64,000 nucleotides of DNA from Volvox africanus (Eukaryota; Chlorophyta; Chlorophyceae; Chlamydomonadales; Volvocaceae): NCBI GenBank assembly GCA_030268105.1, contig BSDZ01000116.1:726001-790000 (forward strand). Direction: 5' to 3'. Below the pieces are notes generated by a model that made no database searches, was not told the DNA's origin, and saw nothing but the letters and a program-made list of their open reading frames with translations. This document shows positions 16,548 through 27,600 of this stretch, one piece after another (the stretch's first letter is position 1; every line of letters begins with the position of its first letter). A program made the translations under genes and the position numbers.

Positions 16548-17470
16548 CGAGGGGGTGTTGGAGGAGATGTGCGGGACAAAACACCATACTATTGGTCAAT
16601 AATGATGCCATCAGATGAATACGGGAGAGACAATGTTGATGTACTGCTGTACGGAGGTGCACATAAACAAAGGCACTGATGGAGATGAAGTTTGCCTAGT
16701 ACCGCCAGGGAATGAAGTAGGACATGAGGCATGAGGAAGTCAAAGAATAAAGACGCAATACATTACATTACATTACAAGTGGCACATGAAGCACGCTCTG
16801 CATCATACTATTGAACACGAATGCCACTCCATGCTGAATGCATATTGCCACAGGAGTTACCAAGAAGGGCGAAGATGTTTGTGATAGGGCGAAGATGTAC
16901 CGGTAGCACCAGAGACGACCCTGTACGGGAGGTGCCGAATGTGATGTACGAAGGACAGAAGTACGGGAGGTGACGGTACGGGAGGTACCGTATGCACCGT
17001 TTGGGATGTACCAATACGGGAGGTACCTTACAGGAGACAACGGTACGGGAGGTACCGAAGATGTTGTACGGGAAATGCCGAAGGATGATGTACAAGAGGT
17101 ACTGTACGGGAGAGATCGGTACAGGAGATGCCGGATACAATTTACGGAAGGCACTGAAGATAGTGGTACAGGAGATAATGGTGCTCATTTTCAACCACAC
17201 ATGCAGACATACATACATCGATGCACGATGGAAGAGCCCACGAAAGATGCTATTCGCTTTTGAGTTATTTTATGTTCATGACAGACATGAGATAAAGGTG
17301 TTGGCACACCTGGATTTATACGTATAAGATGGCAATAAAGACATCAAAGGAATGTCGCCAAATCTACACAGCTTTAAGGCGTTGGTTGCTATTGAAGGGA
17401 GGCACGTGGACCAGAGCGAGTCATTGATTTTTGTCTCGAGGGGGTGTTGAGATGTGAAGAACTCCACACC
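16548..17470. other. Possible LTR-retroelement remnants (two polypurine/LTR-start junctions)
   Basis: The string CGAGGGGGTGTTG occurs at about 16,547 and again at about 17,439. Each time a purine run is followed by TGTTG, the usual arrangement of a polypurine tract abutting a 3' LTR. Downstream sequences differ between the two (TGTTGGAGGAGATG and TGTTGAGATGTG) after some shared letters. No matching 5' LTR or pol domain was found, so these may be solo or truncated LTRs of related families. Confidence 0.25.
16900..17175 (+). repeat. GTACGGGAGG-type minisatellite
   Basis: Degenerate tandem copies of a unit close to GTACGGGAGGTACCG recur at spacings of roughly 14-30 bp. The unit contains the palindrome GGTACC. 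The same word in opposite orientation (CTCCCGTAC) recurs at 19,800-19,990, inside the inverted-repeat element described below. Confidence 0.6.
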
Positions 17471-17479
17471 ATTGACTTC

Positions 17480-18215
17480 CTACACTGGCCATATGACCTC
17501 GTCTTCGGTCTCCCGGCCCAGGCTGTTCTCATCGCTCCCAGAGGTGGCCTTGCTGGATTTTCCCGCTGTCAGCGGCCCCTGACTGGACCCAGCCAAGAGG
17601 CCACCGCCGCGCGGTGCTGCCGCTGTGCCCCTAACCCCCGGGTTCCGCTACAGTAGGGTTCAGCTGTTGTATGAATGTCGTCTTGGTCTCCGTTTCCGTT
17701 TCCGTAGCTTCCGTCTCTGTCGTAACATCGTCATCTTCAGCACCCGGGCCCGAGCCCTCCGTTGCAGTCGCTACCCTTGCAGGTGCTGCCGCCCGTGCCC
17801 GTATCGCGTCCTTTCTGGTTGTCGCAGTTAAAGGCAGTCAAAGTACGCAGGTACAGCAACAAGCGTACGGAGCTGAGTTCCGTTTCGATGCGCTTCCGTG
17901 CGGCTCACCAGGGCCTCCCCCAGGTTGTCCAGGGTGACACGACCGCCTGCGCGACGACGCCGACGTGGTCTCTCCGGCTCCCTCTGCTGCCGCTTCCGCT
18001 GCCCGGCTTCGCCAGTCGCATTAGCGTCGTCTTGCGCGCATGCAGCGCTGTAATCGTTTTCGACGTTATTGTTATTGCTCGCGTCCTCAGCTCCATCCGG
18101 CGCCGTCAGTTGCTCCCGCTGCTGATCGGTTATCGCCAGCAGCGAACTGTTTGCCTCACTGGCGTTATCGTTGTCTTCATCAGAAATCAGCCGCCGCTTG
18201 TGACCGAACATATCA
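17480..18215 (-). pseudogene. 3' part of a gene split by the 19.8-kb element
   Basis: Two exons are supported. The first (18215-17909, up to the element edge) reads from DMFGHKRRLISDEDND through an acidic/Asn-rich stretch and a basic patch (PERPRRRRRAGGR), and ends at a strong donor (CTG/GTGAGC). The last exon (17647-17480) follows a CTACTGTAG acceptor in phase 0, encodes a Gly/Ser-rich tail ending EDEVIWPV, and then stops. The basic patch resembles a nuclear localisation signal, but no domain is recognised. The reading frame is still open where the inverted-repeat arm begins, and continues on the far side of the element (37,999-38,109), so this is probably the downstream half of one interrupted gene. 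Alternatively it is an independent gene with its ATG at 18211. Function is unknown. Confidence 0.5.
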
Positions 18216-19380
18216 GTATCCAGTGCTCACACGTATGGGTGTTTGTGCCGGATTACGTTGCCTGATTACCTGGGGGGTCGTGTCTTAACCCCCATTCCCA
18301 GGACCGATTGATAATTGACAAGACACAGAGTCTTAACCGTGTTGATGCGGTAACTGACACCTTGAACGGATACTGCTGGCAGAAGTCAATATGACTGATG
18401 GCGCCAAACTGCGGCGACAGGGTAAATGCGATGCCGGTGTAAATTCTACGGGAATGGGGAATTCCACAGGCACCGATGCGGGATTCTGCGCATCGGGTAT
18501 CCCGAACGCATCTGTTTTGAGACTATGGGCGCTTTAAAGTGTCGCCAGTATTTGTCCTCCGCTGTCTCACAGGTGCTTCGAGGCGCATACTGGCGAATAT
18601 GAATATCTGCTAGCTTCATTGCTATATTATATAGCTACCTTGAGTTATATTACATCTGAGGTAAAGCAAGCTGGCTGCCGCCAGCTTGGCGCAACACAGG
18701 CGACCCGGGAATGTTAAATAGTGTTCTGCATCAAAGATAAAAATACAAAAAGCAAACAGTTCTTCCTCTGCCCTCGGCAAACTATTCGCAAAGTGGATGC
18801 AGGAGGCGTTCGGAGTTATCGCTAAGCTCAGGGAGGTTATGGCTATATCAGGGAGGAAATGCTGAGTTCTACAAATTGAAGAATATGCGTGGTGGCTTGA
18901 CGATTGACGGATTCTCGTTACTTCAGTTGTCCCAGGGTACGAAGGTACGATATACAATAGCGTTTGCCAAAAAGAAAAAACTTCCAAAATCACAACTAGG
19001 AAATAATATAATATCAAAATCCGTTTAGAAATAAAGTATGAGTTATGCGAAGCTGGTGATAAGGGTATACCCTTATGGCTCTAGCCTGAGACTTTTATGT
19101 CCATCACGCATCCCTATGAATGCTGAATACCTAATTGCTAATTTCAATATGATACATCTACTTATGCTTTTCTGATACGAGTCATACAGGTTTTATATCT
19201 TTCCCATTCCAGACGCAGCATCGCGGAATAAGGCGTTTGGGTTCTTTGCGCCTAAGGGCTCTAGCTTCAGTACAATTGCAACTAATCGAATATGGTTCAG
19301 CTAAAAAGGAAAGCTGAAAACCCAACAACACTCAAGCGATGCTTTCAAGCATTAACCCATAGCTTTGGCCGCAACTTGTT
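18216..19380 (+). repeat. Left inverted-repeat arm
   Basis: This 1,165-bp arm is almost identical to the reverse complement of 36,828-37,998. The differences I could see are scattered substitutions and one short insertion in the right arm, around 18,830 in left-arm coordinates. It carries a 131-codon minus-strand ORF (19017-18622) that is also open (133 codons) in the other arm. The ORF product matches no family I know and may be incidental. The inner end abuts C-rich minisatellite. Confidence 0.9.
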
Positions 19381-19399
19381 CTCATCGTTTTTTGGTCAG

Positions 19400-21060
19400 G
19401 AGGTGAAAACATCGGCCACCACCGCTACGACCTTCACCACCTTCACCACCGCCACATACGCCACCACCACCATCGCCGCAAACACCGCCAAGACCGCTAC
19501 CGACGCCAAGACCGCCAACACCGCCTCCACCGAGGCCACCGCTACCATCGCTGCAGTATGATGTATCGGTACTATGACGGACTGGACAAGATGTGATCAT
19601 CCTCAAATGGGTCTCTGTAGGCAATCACAACATGAAGGCAACGTAAACCCCGTAAGGATTTATACGAGTGACTCCTACTGTTAGCAATTCAATGTAGGAA
19701 GTCTAGCCGTAGACGTAATTAATTGCCAGGGAACTTGCCTTCCATACTGGTAACTCGCTCTGCCTCTGGAATGTGAGGAAATATCCATGAGAACATTAGG
19801 TACCAACTGGAGTTATAGGCGAATCCCGTATAACTCCCGCACACCAACACCCGTACACGACTCCTGTACCAGCGGTACCAACTCCCGTACTCACATACCC
19901 TGGTCTGACATTAACTCCCGTACTTCCTATACCGACACACATCTGCCCGGTACTAACTCCCGTACTATCGACTTCCGTACAATTTACATATCTCCAGCAA
20001 CAACTCGATACCGCCCATGCTACCGATGTCTTTGGGCTAGCAGCGTATCTAGCTCTTCAATAACTACCTTTCCTTCAACGTCCATCCCTTCCTGCTTCAT
20101 GCATCTCATTACTCTAATTGTATCCCACTCAACAACGTTCCCGAATCTACATCCAAATCCGTACATCTCACATCCATCAGATTGATGTGACATCCATCCC
20201 CATCTTCTGTCGACACCACACAAACTTCGCCTCAGCCAGTGCCTCTGTCAGAGCGTCCGCCACCATCTCTTCCGTACGGCAGTTCTGTACGAGACCTTCG
20301 CGACCACCGTCACGACAGCCACCAGCGCCTCCAAAAACGCCACCAACGCCACCAACGCCACCAACGCCACCAACGCCACGAACAACGCCACCAACGCCTC
20401 CAACAACGTCACCAACACCACCAATGCCTCCATCAACGCCACCAACGCCGCCAACGCCACCAACGCCACCGCCACCAACGCCGCCACCGCCCCCAACGCC
20501 GTCAAAGCCACCAACGCAACAACCGCCGACACCGCCATCAGCACCACCAGCGCCACGTTCGCCACAAACCGTCACGCCACCACCAACGCCACTACCGCCA
20601 CCAACGCCACCAACGCCGCTATTGCCGACACTGCAACCTTCGCCATCACCGCCACCAACGCCGCCACCGCCACCGCCGAATGTAGGAAGAAAGGGAGGGA
20701 GGGAGGGTGGGGGGCAGATTGGGTGGGCGGGAGGGAAGGACAGAGTTAGGGAGGTAGGGAGGCCACCACCGCCACCATCGCCACCGCCGCCACGTCCGCC
20801 ACGTCCGCTATCACCGACATCGCCGCCACCACCGCCGCCGCCGCCGCCACCACCAACATCGCCACCAACGCCGCCACCGCCACCGCCGAATGTAGGTAGA
20901 AAGGGAGGGAGGGTGGGAGGGAGAATGGATGGGCGGGAGGGAAGGACGGATTGAGGGCGGTAGGGAGGCCATCACCGCCACCAATGCCACAATCGCCGCC
21001 ACCGCCACCAACCACTGTCAACGCCGCCACCACCGCCACCTTCGTCATCATCGCAACCGA
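19400..21060 (-). repeat. CCACCAACG minisatellite, left block
   Basis: Tandem CCACCAACG/CCACCGCCG units form this block, the reverse complement of the GTTGGTGGC array on the right side of the element. A direct repeat of about 210 bp (20,690-20,900 and 20,895-21,000) contains a purine-rich GGGAGGGAGGG stretch. Between about 19,640 and 20,180 the block is interrupted by unrelated sequence that includes CTCCCGTAC repeats. The unit length is a multiple of three, so long Pro/Thr- or Ala/Val-rich ORFs are open by default and are not evidence of genes. Confidence 0.8.
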
Positions 21061-21079
21061 CGCCGCCACGGCCCTACAC

Positions 21080-21190
21080 TAATTGAATACGGGTAAGCTG
21101 AAAAGGACGGCTGAAAACCAAATATCACTCATACGATTCTTTCAAGCATGAACCAGTAGCTTTGGCCGCAATTTGTTCTCGTCAGTCTTA
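21080..21190 (+). repeat. Decayed internal copy of the arm's inner edge
   Basis: This segment repeats the inner about 110 bp of the left arm (the stretch ending AGCTTTGGCCGCAACTTGTT at 19,380) with many substitutions and in the same orientation. It suggests an older duplication or an earlier boundary of the element. Confidence 0.6.
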
Positions 21191-21479
21191 CGAGGATAGG
21201 AGCAACCAATGCGAAACGTGGATAGATTACAATGTATTGATGCAGGAACCATGTATACTTGGCATAAATAAGTATAGTATCAACGTTAGTAACACGCAAG
21301 ACTAATTAGTGCAGAGTGCGCACAAACAATATTCTCGCGATAATAACTTTACGGCACTCGTCGCGATACCTAACTAACATCGCGGTTACTCTCACCTAAG
21401 TAAGAGTTAGTACACAACCGTGACCAAACTGTATTACGATGGCGTGAAATCCCGCATAATTGCAACAGTCAGAAGGTGA

Positions 21480-23140
21480 AAGATCCGCCACCTACGACCG
21501 CCACGACCGCCACCGCCGCCACCGCAGTAGGTAGGAATTGAGGGAGGGGCGGGCGAAGTAAGGGAGGAACGGAGAACACCATAACAACCGCCATCACCGC
21601 CACGATCGCCACCGCCGCCACCACCGGCACCACAGCCACAGCCACAGCCAACATCGACACAGCCATCGCCATCGCCACCGCAGTAGGAAGGAAGGGAGGA
21701 GGGGAGAGGAGGGAGGAAGGGCGGAGGGAGGTTTACCGGCAATCACTTAACTAAACCCTAAAGCCTTAAGCCCCGAACCCCCTCCCTCCCTCCCGTGTGC
21801 CCTTTCTTTCTTTTCCCCTCCCCTCCCTAACGGCGATGATGGTGGTGCTCGTGGCGGCGGCGGTTGTGGTGGTGGTGGTGGCGTTCGTGGAGGCGGCGGT
21901 GGAAAGGTGCCCTCTGTACTTCCCGCCCAACCTCCCTACCTCCTACCCGCTTGCCCTCCCTTTCTCCGTCCCTCCTGGTGGTGGCTATGGTGGTGGTGCT
22001 GGTGGCGTCGGCGTTGGCGGTTGTGGCGGTGGTAATGGCGGTGGCGTTCGTGGAGGTTGCGATGGAAAAATAAGTATCTGTGCCCTCTCTACTTCCCGCC
22101 CGACCTCCCTCCCTCCCTCCCGCTTGCCCTCCCCTTCTCCCTCCCTCCCGCAGGCGGCGATGTTGATGGTGCTGGTGGCGGTTGTGGTGGTGGGTGTGGC
22201 GGTGGTGGTGGCGTTTGTCGAGGCAGCAGTGGAAAGGTAGGTATAGGTGCCCTCCCTACTTCCCGCCCGACCTTCCTCCCTCTCGCTTGCCCTCCCTTTC
22301 TCTTGCTGACTGCATGTGCACATCTTTGCTGTTTGCTTCGGTTCCGCCGCCGCCGCCATAGGTGAGTTCGCGTGGGTCCACACTTCGTTTATTTTGTTTG
22401 CGCGCGCGGTCGCGGTCACGGTGCTAGCCGGGGTCGGGTTGGAAGGTCGGTCGGGTCAAGGCGCGTGAGTTTGATGCCATACATGGGGGTTGGGAGGAGC
22501 ACGCGCATGATAGCGACCAGGAGTCACCTCGGTTTTTCTCTTTTCCGCGGTTTTCTTTCGCCGCCAGCAGCAATGTCGATAGATACTTTATGACGGTTTC
22601 GATTCAGTTTTTTCTACATTAATTTGCGGCCTTGGCGGCAACGTACTTTTCTTGGGTCTTCGCTTTGGCAGCAGCATTGGACGAGGACGACAGTCAGTCA
22701 TCCTTGACGGTTAGTCCTGGCTTCGTCAGCGATTATTACCAGCGTTTCGATGTTCGTCACCCTCCCTCACGGTGGCGACGATGATGATGGTTCTTGTGGC
22801 GTCGGCGGTGGCGTTTGTGGCGGTGTTGGTGGCGGTGGTGTTTGTGGAGGCGGTGCCCTCCCTACTTCTCGCCCAACCTGCCTCCCTCCCTCCCGCTTGC
22901 CCTCCCTTTCTTCGTCCTTCCCTATGTCGGCAAAGATGGTGGTGCTTGTTGCGTCGGCGGTGGCGATTGTGGCGGTGGTGGTGTTAAAGTCAGCAAAGCG
23001 CCCGGCCCCTTGTGGGCCGTATTACTTGCTCTGACATTCTTTCTTATGAGTGTTGCTCACATTCCAACAGGTGGTGGCGGTGCCCTCCCTACTTCCCGCC
23101 CAACCTCCCTCACTCCCGGTGGCGGCAAAGATGGTTGTGC
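21480..23140. repeat. Mixed minisatellite with strand switch and purine/pyrimidine blocks
   Basis: Up to about 21,735 the plus strand carries CCACCGCC units and a purine tract (GGAGGGAGG type). From about 21,780 it carries pyrimidine tracts (CCCTCCCTCCC) followed by GGCGGTGGTGG units, so the orientation flips around 21,750. A unit of about 75 bp (CCCTCCCTACTTCCCGCCC and following) recurs near 21,901, 22,079, 22,247, 22,855 and 23,081. Non-repetitive sequence lies at 22,370-22,745; it has a short minus-strand open end (KAKTQEKYVAAKAAN then stop, near 22,630) that I cannot assign. Confidence 0.6.
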
Positions 23141-23149
23141 TGGTTGCAA

Positions 23150-24600
23150 CATTACCTAAACGGAAAAAAGCTTGAATATGCAGTTATGCATTTCACAGCG
23201 GCAACCATGATTGCTATCCTGACGGGAAATGAATATTCAGCTGGAGATGATTCAAGTTCTTGAAACACAAAATACGCCAACATTTAGTTTTGCAACTGCA
23301 AGGCAATGCAATAAGAAAAGCACATTAAAAAGATGCATAATATTCATTAAAGCAAATGCATAAGCTCTTGTGTATTTCACACGCATGATGATTGCTGTTC
23401 TGACGGGAATAAGAATTTTCAGCTGACGTAAAATTATGTGGGTTGATTCAAGTTCATTGAAACACAAAAAGCGACCACATTGAGTCCTGCGATTCAATGA
23501 GCACATGACATAGGGATAAAAGTTTTATTTACTTAAAGGATTTAAGCTTGAACAAATGCACAAGCAGTTATGCATTTCACAGCCGGAACAATTATGATTG
23601 CTGTTCTGACGGGAATTTTCATATTTCAGCATGAGAGCAATAATTTGGGATGATTCAATTTCGTTTAACATAAGATAGCGCCCACATGGATTATGAGGTA
23701 CTACATTGCAGTGCAAAAAGAAAAGCACGTTTAATAGAGGCAAAAATTTCAGAAACTGAAAGGATTCAAGCGAAAGCAAATGCACCAGCAGTTATGTGTT
23801 TGACAGCTGGAACCATGATGATTGCTGTCTGAATGAAATTTAAGTTCGTTTATAAACAAGAAAGCCCCCACATTGACTCACCTTCTCAAGTTCAGCAACT
23901 GCAATGCAATGCAATTACAAAAGCACATTCAATAGTGTATACACCGGGGAAGGTAGGGACTGCCAGGTTAGTGGCCACGGGTGATGTACCCCCCTATCCT
24001 ACACACATGAAATAGTGGCAAAATGTTCAGAAACTGAAAGGTCTTTAAACACGAGAAAGCGCCCACATTGAGTTTACTCAAATGCGATGCAATAAGAAAA
24101 TAATGCAATGCAAAATAATGCAATGCTATGTAATAAGAAAAGAGAGTTTAGCAACTGCAATGATAATTAGAGATGTCAGAACAGCAATCATCATGGTTCC
24201 GGCTGTCAACTGCTGATGCATTTGCTTTCGCTTAAATCCGTTTTGTTTCTCAACATTTCGCCACATTGAACGTTCTTTTCTTATTGCATTGCATGGTAGT
24301 ACCTTAAACTCAATGTGGGCGCTTTCATATTTTTAATCGAAATAGTTATATCCCAAATTGTTGCTCTCCAGCTGAAATATGAAAATTCCCGTCAGAACAG
24401 CATTCATAATGGTTCCGGCTGTGAAATGCAGAACTTCTTGTGGATTTCTTCAAGCTTAAATCCTTTCAGTTAATGAAGAATTTGCACCTATTTTATGTGC
24501 TTTTCTTATTGCATTACATTGCGGTTGCAAAACTTAAAGTGGGCGTATTTGTGTTTCAATCAACTTGAATCACCCAACATAATTTCACTTCACCTCAAAA
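23150..24600. repeat. AT-rich satellite arranged as an inverted repeat
   Basis: Units containing CATTTCACAGC, a GATTGCTGTTCTGACGGGAA core and CAAATGCA recur near 23,190, 23,370, 23,570 and 23,790 on the plus strand. They reappear reverse-complemented near 24,180 and 24,390. The two sets flank a short spacer around 24,100, so a large hairpin is possible. Composition differs sharply from the GC-rich arrays on both sides. No coding potential was seen. Confidence 0.7.
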
Positions 24601-24644
24601 TATATATTTCCGTATGGACAGCAATCATCATCCGTGTGTGAAAT

Positions 24645-27600
24645 AAAATCCGCGTTGGTGTCGTTGGTGTCGTTGGTGGAGTTGGTGGAGGGGTTGGTGG
24701 CGTTGGTGGCGTTGATGGTGGCGGTAGTTGCGTTGGTGGCGTAAGTGGAGGCGTTGGTGGCGTTGGTGGCGTTGAAATGAAATCCGCGTTGGTGTCGTTG
24801 GTGTCGTTGGTGGAGTTGATGGAGGCGTTCGTGGCGTTGGTGGCGTTGGTGGCGGTATTGGTGGTGGTGGCGGCTGTGGCGGTGATGGCGTTGGTTGCAG
24901 CATTGGTGGCTGCGATGTCGGTGATGACGGACGTGGCGTTGGTGGCGTTGGTGACGTTGGTGGCGTTGGTGGCGTTGGTGGAGGCATTGGTGGCGTTGGT
25001 GGCGTTGATGGTGGCGTTCGTTGCGTTGGTGACGGTGGAGGCGTTGTTGGCGTTGGTGGAGTTGGTGGCGTTGATGAAGGCGTTGGTGGTGGTATTGGTG
25101 GTGGTGGCGGCTCTGGCGGTGATGGCATGTGTGGCGGCGTTGGTGGCGGCGATCTCGGTGATGGCGGCTGTGGCGGTGATGACGTTGGTTGCAGCGTTGG
25201 TGGCGGCGATGTCGGTGATGGCAACATGGCGATAGTGGCGTTGGTGGCGTTGGTGGAGGCATTGGTGGCGTTGGTGGAGGCATTGGTGGCGTTGGTGGCG
25301 TTGGTGGCGTTGATGGTGGCATTCGTTGCGTTGGTGACGGTGGAGGCGTTGGTGGCGATCGTGGCGTTGGTGGAAGCGTTGGTGGCGTTGGTGGCGTTGA
25401 TGGTGGCGTAAGTTGCGTTGGTGACGGTGGAGGCGTTGGTGGCGTTCGTGGCGTTGGTGGCGTTGAGGGAGGCGTTAGTGGCGTTGGTGGAGTTGGTGGC
25501 GGTATTGGTGGTGGTGGCAGCTGTGGCGGAGATGGCGTGTGTGTCGGCGTTGGTGGCGGCGATCTCGGTGATGGCGGACGTGGCGTTGGTGGCGATGGTG
25601 ACGTTGGTGGCGATCGTGGTGTTGGTGGAAGCATTCGTGGCGTTGGTGGCGTTGGTGGCGGTGTTGGTGGTGGTGGCGGCTGTGGCGGAGATGGCGTAGG
25701 TTGCAGCGTTGGTGGCGGCAATGTCGGTGATGGCGGACGTGGCGTTGGTGAAGTTGGTGAAGTTAGTGACGTTGGTGGCGTTGGTGGCGTTGGTGGAGGC
25801 GTTGGTGGCGTTGGTGGCGTTTATGGTAGCGTAAGTTGCGTTGGTAACGGTGGAGGCGTTGTTGGCGTTGGTGGAGTTGGTGGCGTTGATGGAGGCGTTG
25901 GTGGCGTTGGTGGCGTTTATGGTAGCGTAAGTTGCGTTGGTAACGGTGGAGGCCTTGTTGGCGTTGGTGGAGTTGGTGGCGTTGATGGAGGCGTTGGTGG
26001 CGATGGTGGAGTTGGTGGCGGTATTGGTGGTGGTGGCGGCTGTGGCAGTGATGGCGTTGCTTGCAGTGTTGGTGGCGGCGATGTCGGTGATGGCGGACGT
26101 GGCATTCGTGGCGTTGGTGGCGGTATTGGTGGTGGTGGCGGCTGTGGCGGTGATGGAGTGGGTGTCGGCGTTGGTGGCGGCGATGTCGGCGATGACGGAC
26201 GTGGCGTTAGTGGCGTTGGTGAGGTTGGTGGCGTTGGTGGCGTTGGTGGAGGCATTGGTGGCGTTGGTGGCGTTGATGGTGGCGTAAGTTGCGTTGGTGG
26301 CGTAAGTAGAGGCGTTGGTGGCGTTGGTGGCGTTGGTGGCGTTGATGAAGGCGTTGGTGGCGTTGGTGGCGGTTTCGGTGGTGGTGGCGGCTCTGGCGGT
26401 GATGGCATGTGTGGCGGCGTTGGTGGCGGTGATCTCGGTGATGGCAACGTGGCGTTAGTGGCGTTGGTGACGTTGGTTGCGATCGTGGCGTTGGTGGAGG
26501 CATTGGTGGCGTTGATGGCGTTGATGGCGGCGTTCGTTGCGTTGGTGACGGGGAGGCGTTGTTGGCGTTGGTGGCGTTGGTGGCGTTGATGAAGGCGTTG
26601 GTGGCGTTGGTGGCGGTTTCGGTGGTGGTGGCGGCTCTGGCGGTGATGGCATGTGTGGCGGCGTTGGTGGCGGTGATCTCGGTGATGGCGGCTGTGGCGG
26701 TGATGACGTTGGTTGCAGCGTTGGTGGCGGCGATGTTGGTGATGGCAACATGGCGACAGTGGTGTTGGTGGCGTTGGTGGAGGCATTGGTGGCGTTGGTG
26801 GCGTTGGTGGCGTTGATGGTGGCGTAAGTTGCGTTGGTGACGGTGGAGGCGTTGGTGGCGTTGGTGGCGTTGGTGGCGTTGAGGGAGGCGTTAGTGGCGT
26901 TGGTGGAGTTGGTGGCGGTATTGGTGGTGGTGGCAGCTGTGGCGGAGATGGCCTGTGTGTCGGCGTTGGTGGCGGCGATCTCGGTGATGGCGGACGTGGC
27001 GTTGGTGGCGTTGGTGACGTTGGTGGCGATCGTGGTGTTGGTGGAAGCATTCGTGGCGTTGGTGGCGTTGGTGGCGGTGTTGGTGGTGGTGGCGGCTGTG
27101 GCGGAGATGGCGTAGGTTGCAGCGTTGGTGGCGGCAATGTCGGTGATGGCGGACGTGGCGTTGGTGGCGTTGGTGAAGTTAGTGACGTTGGTGGCGTTTG
27201 TGGCGTTGGTGGAGGCGTTGGTGGCGTTGGTGGCGTTGATGGAAGCGTAAGTTGCGTTGGTAACGGAGGAGGCGTTGTTGGCGTTGGTGGAGTTGGTGGC
27301 GTTGATGTAGGCGTTGGTGGCGTTGGTGGCGTTGGTGGTGGTGTTGGTGGTGGTGGCGGCTGTGGCGGAGATGGCGTGTGTGTCGGCGTTGGTGGCGGAG
27401 ATGTCGGTGATGGCGGACGTGGCGTTGGTGGCGTTGATGACGTTGGTGGCGTGGGTGGCGTTGGTGGAGGCGTTGGTGGCGTTGGTGGCGTTGATGGTGG
27501 CGTAAGTTGTGTTGGTGGCGTAAGTGGAGGCGTTGGTTGCGTTGGTGGCGTTCGTGGCGTTGGTGTTGATGGCGGTATTGGTGCTGGTGGCGGCTCTGGT

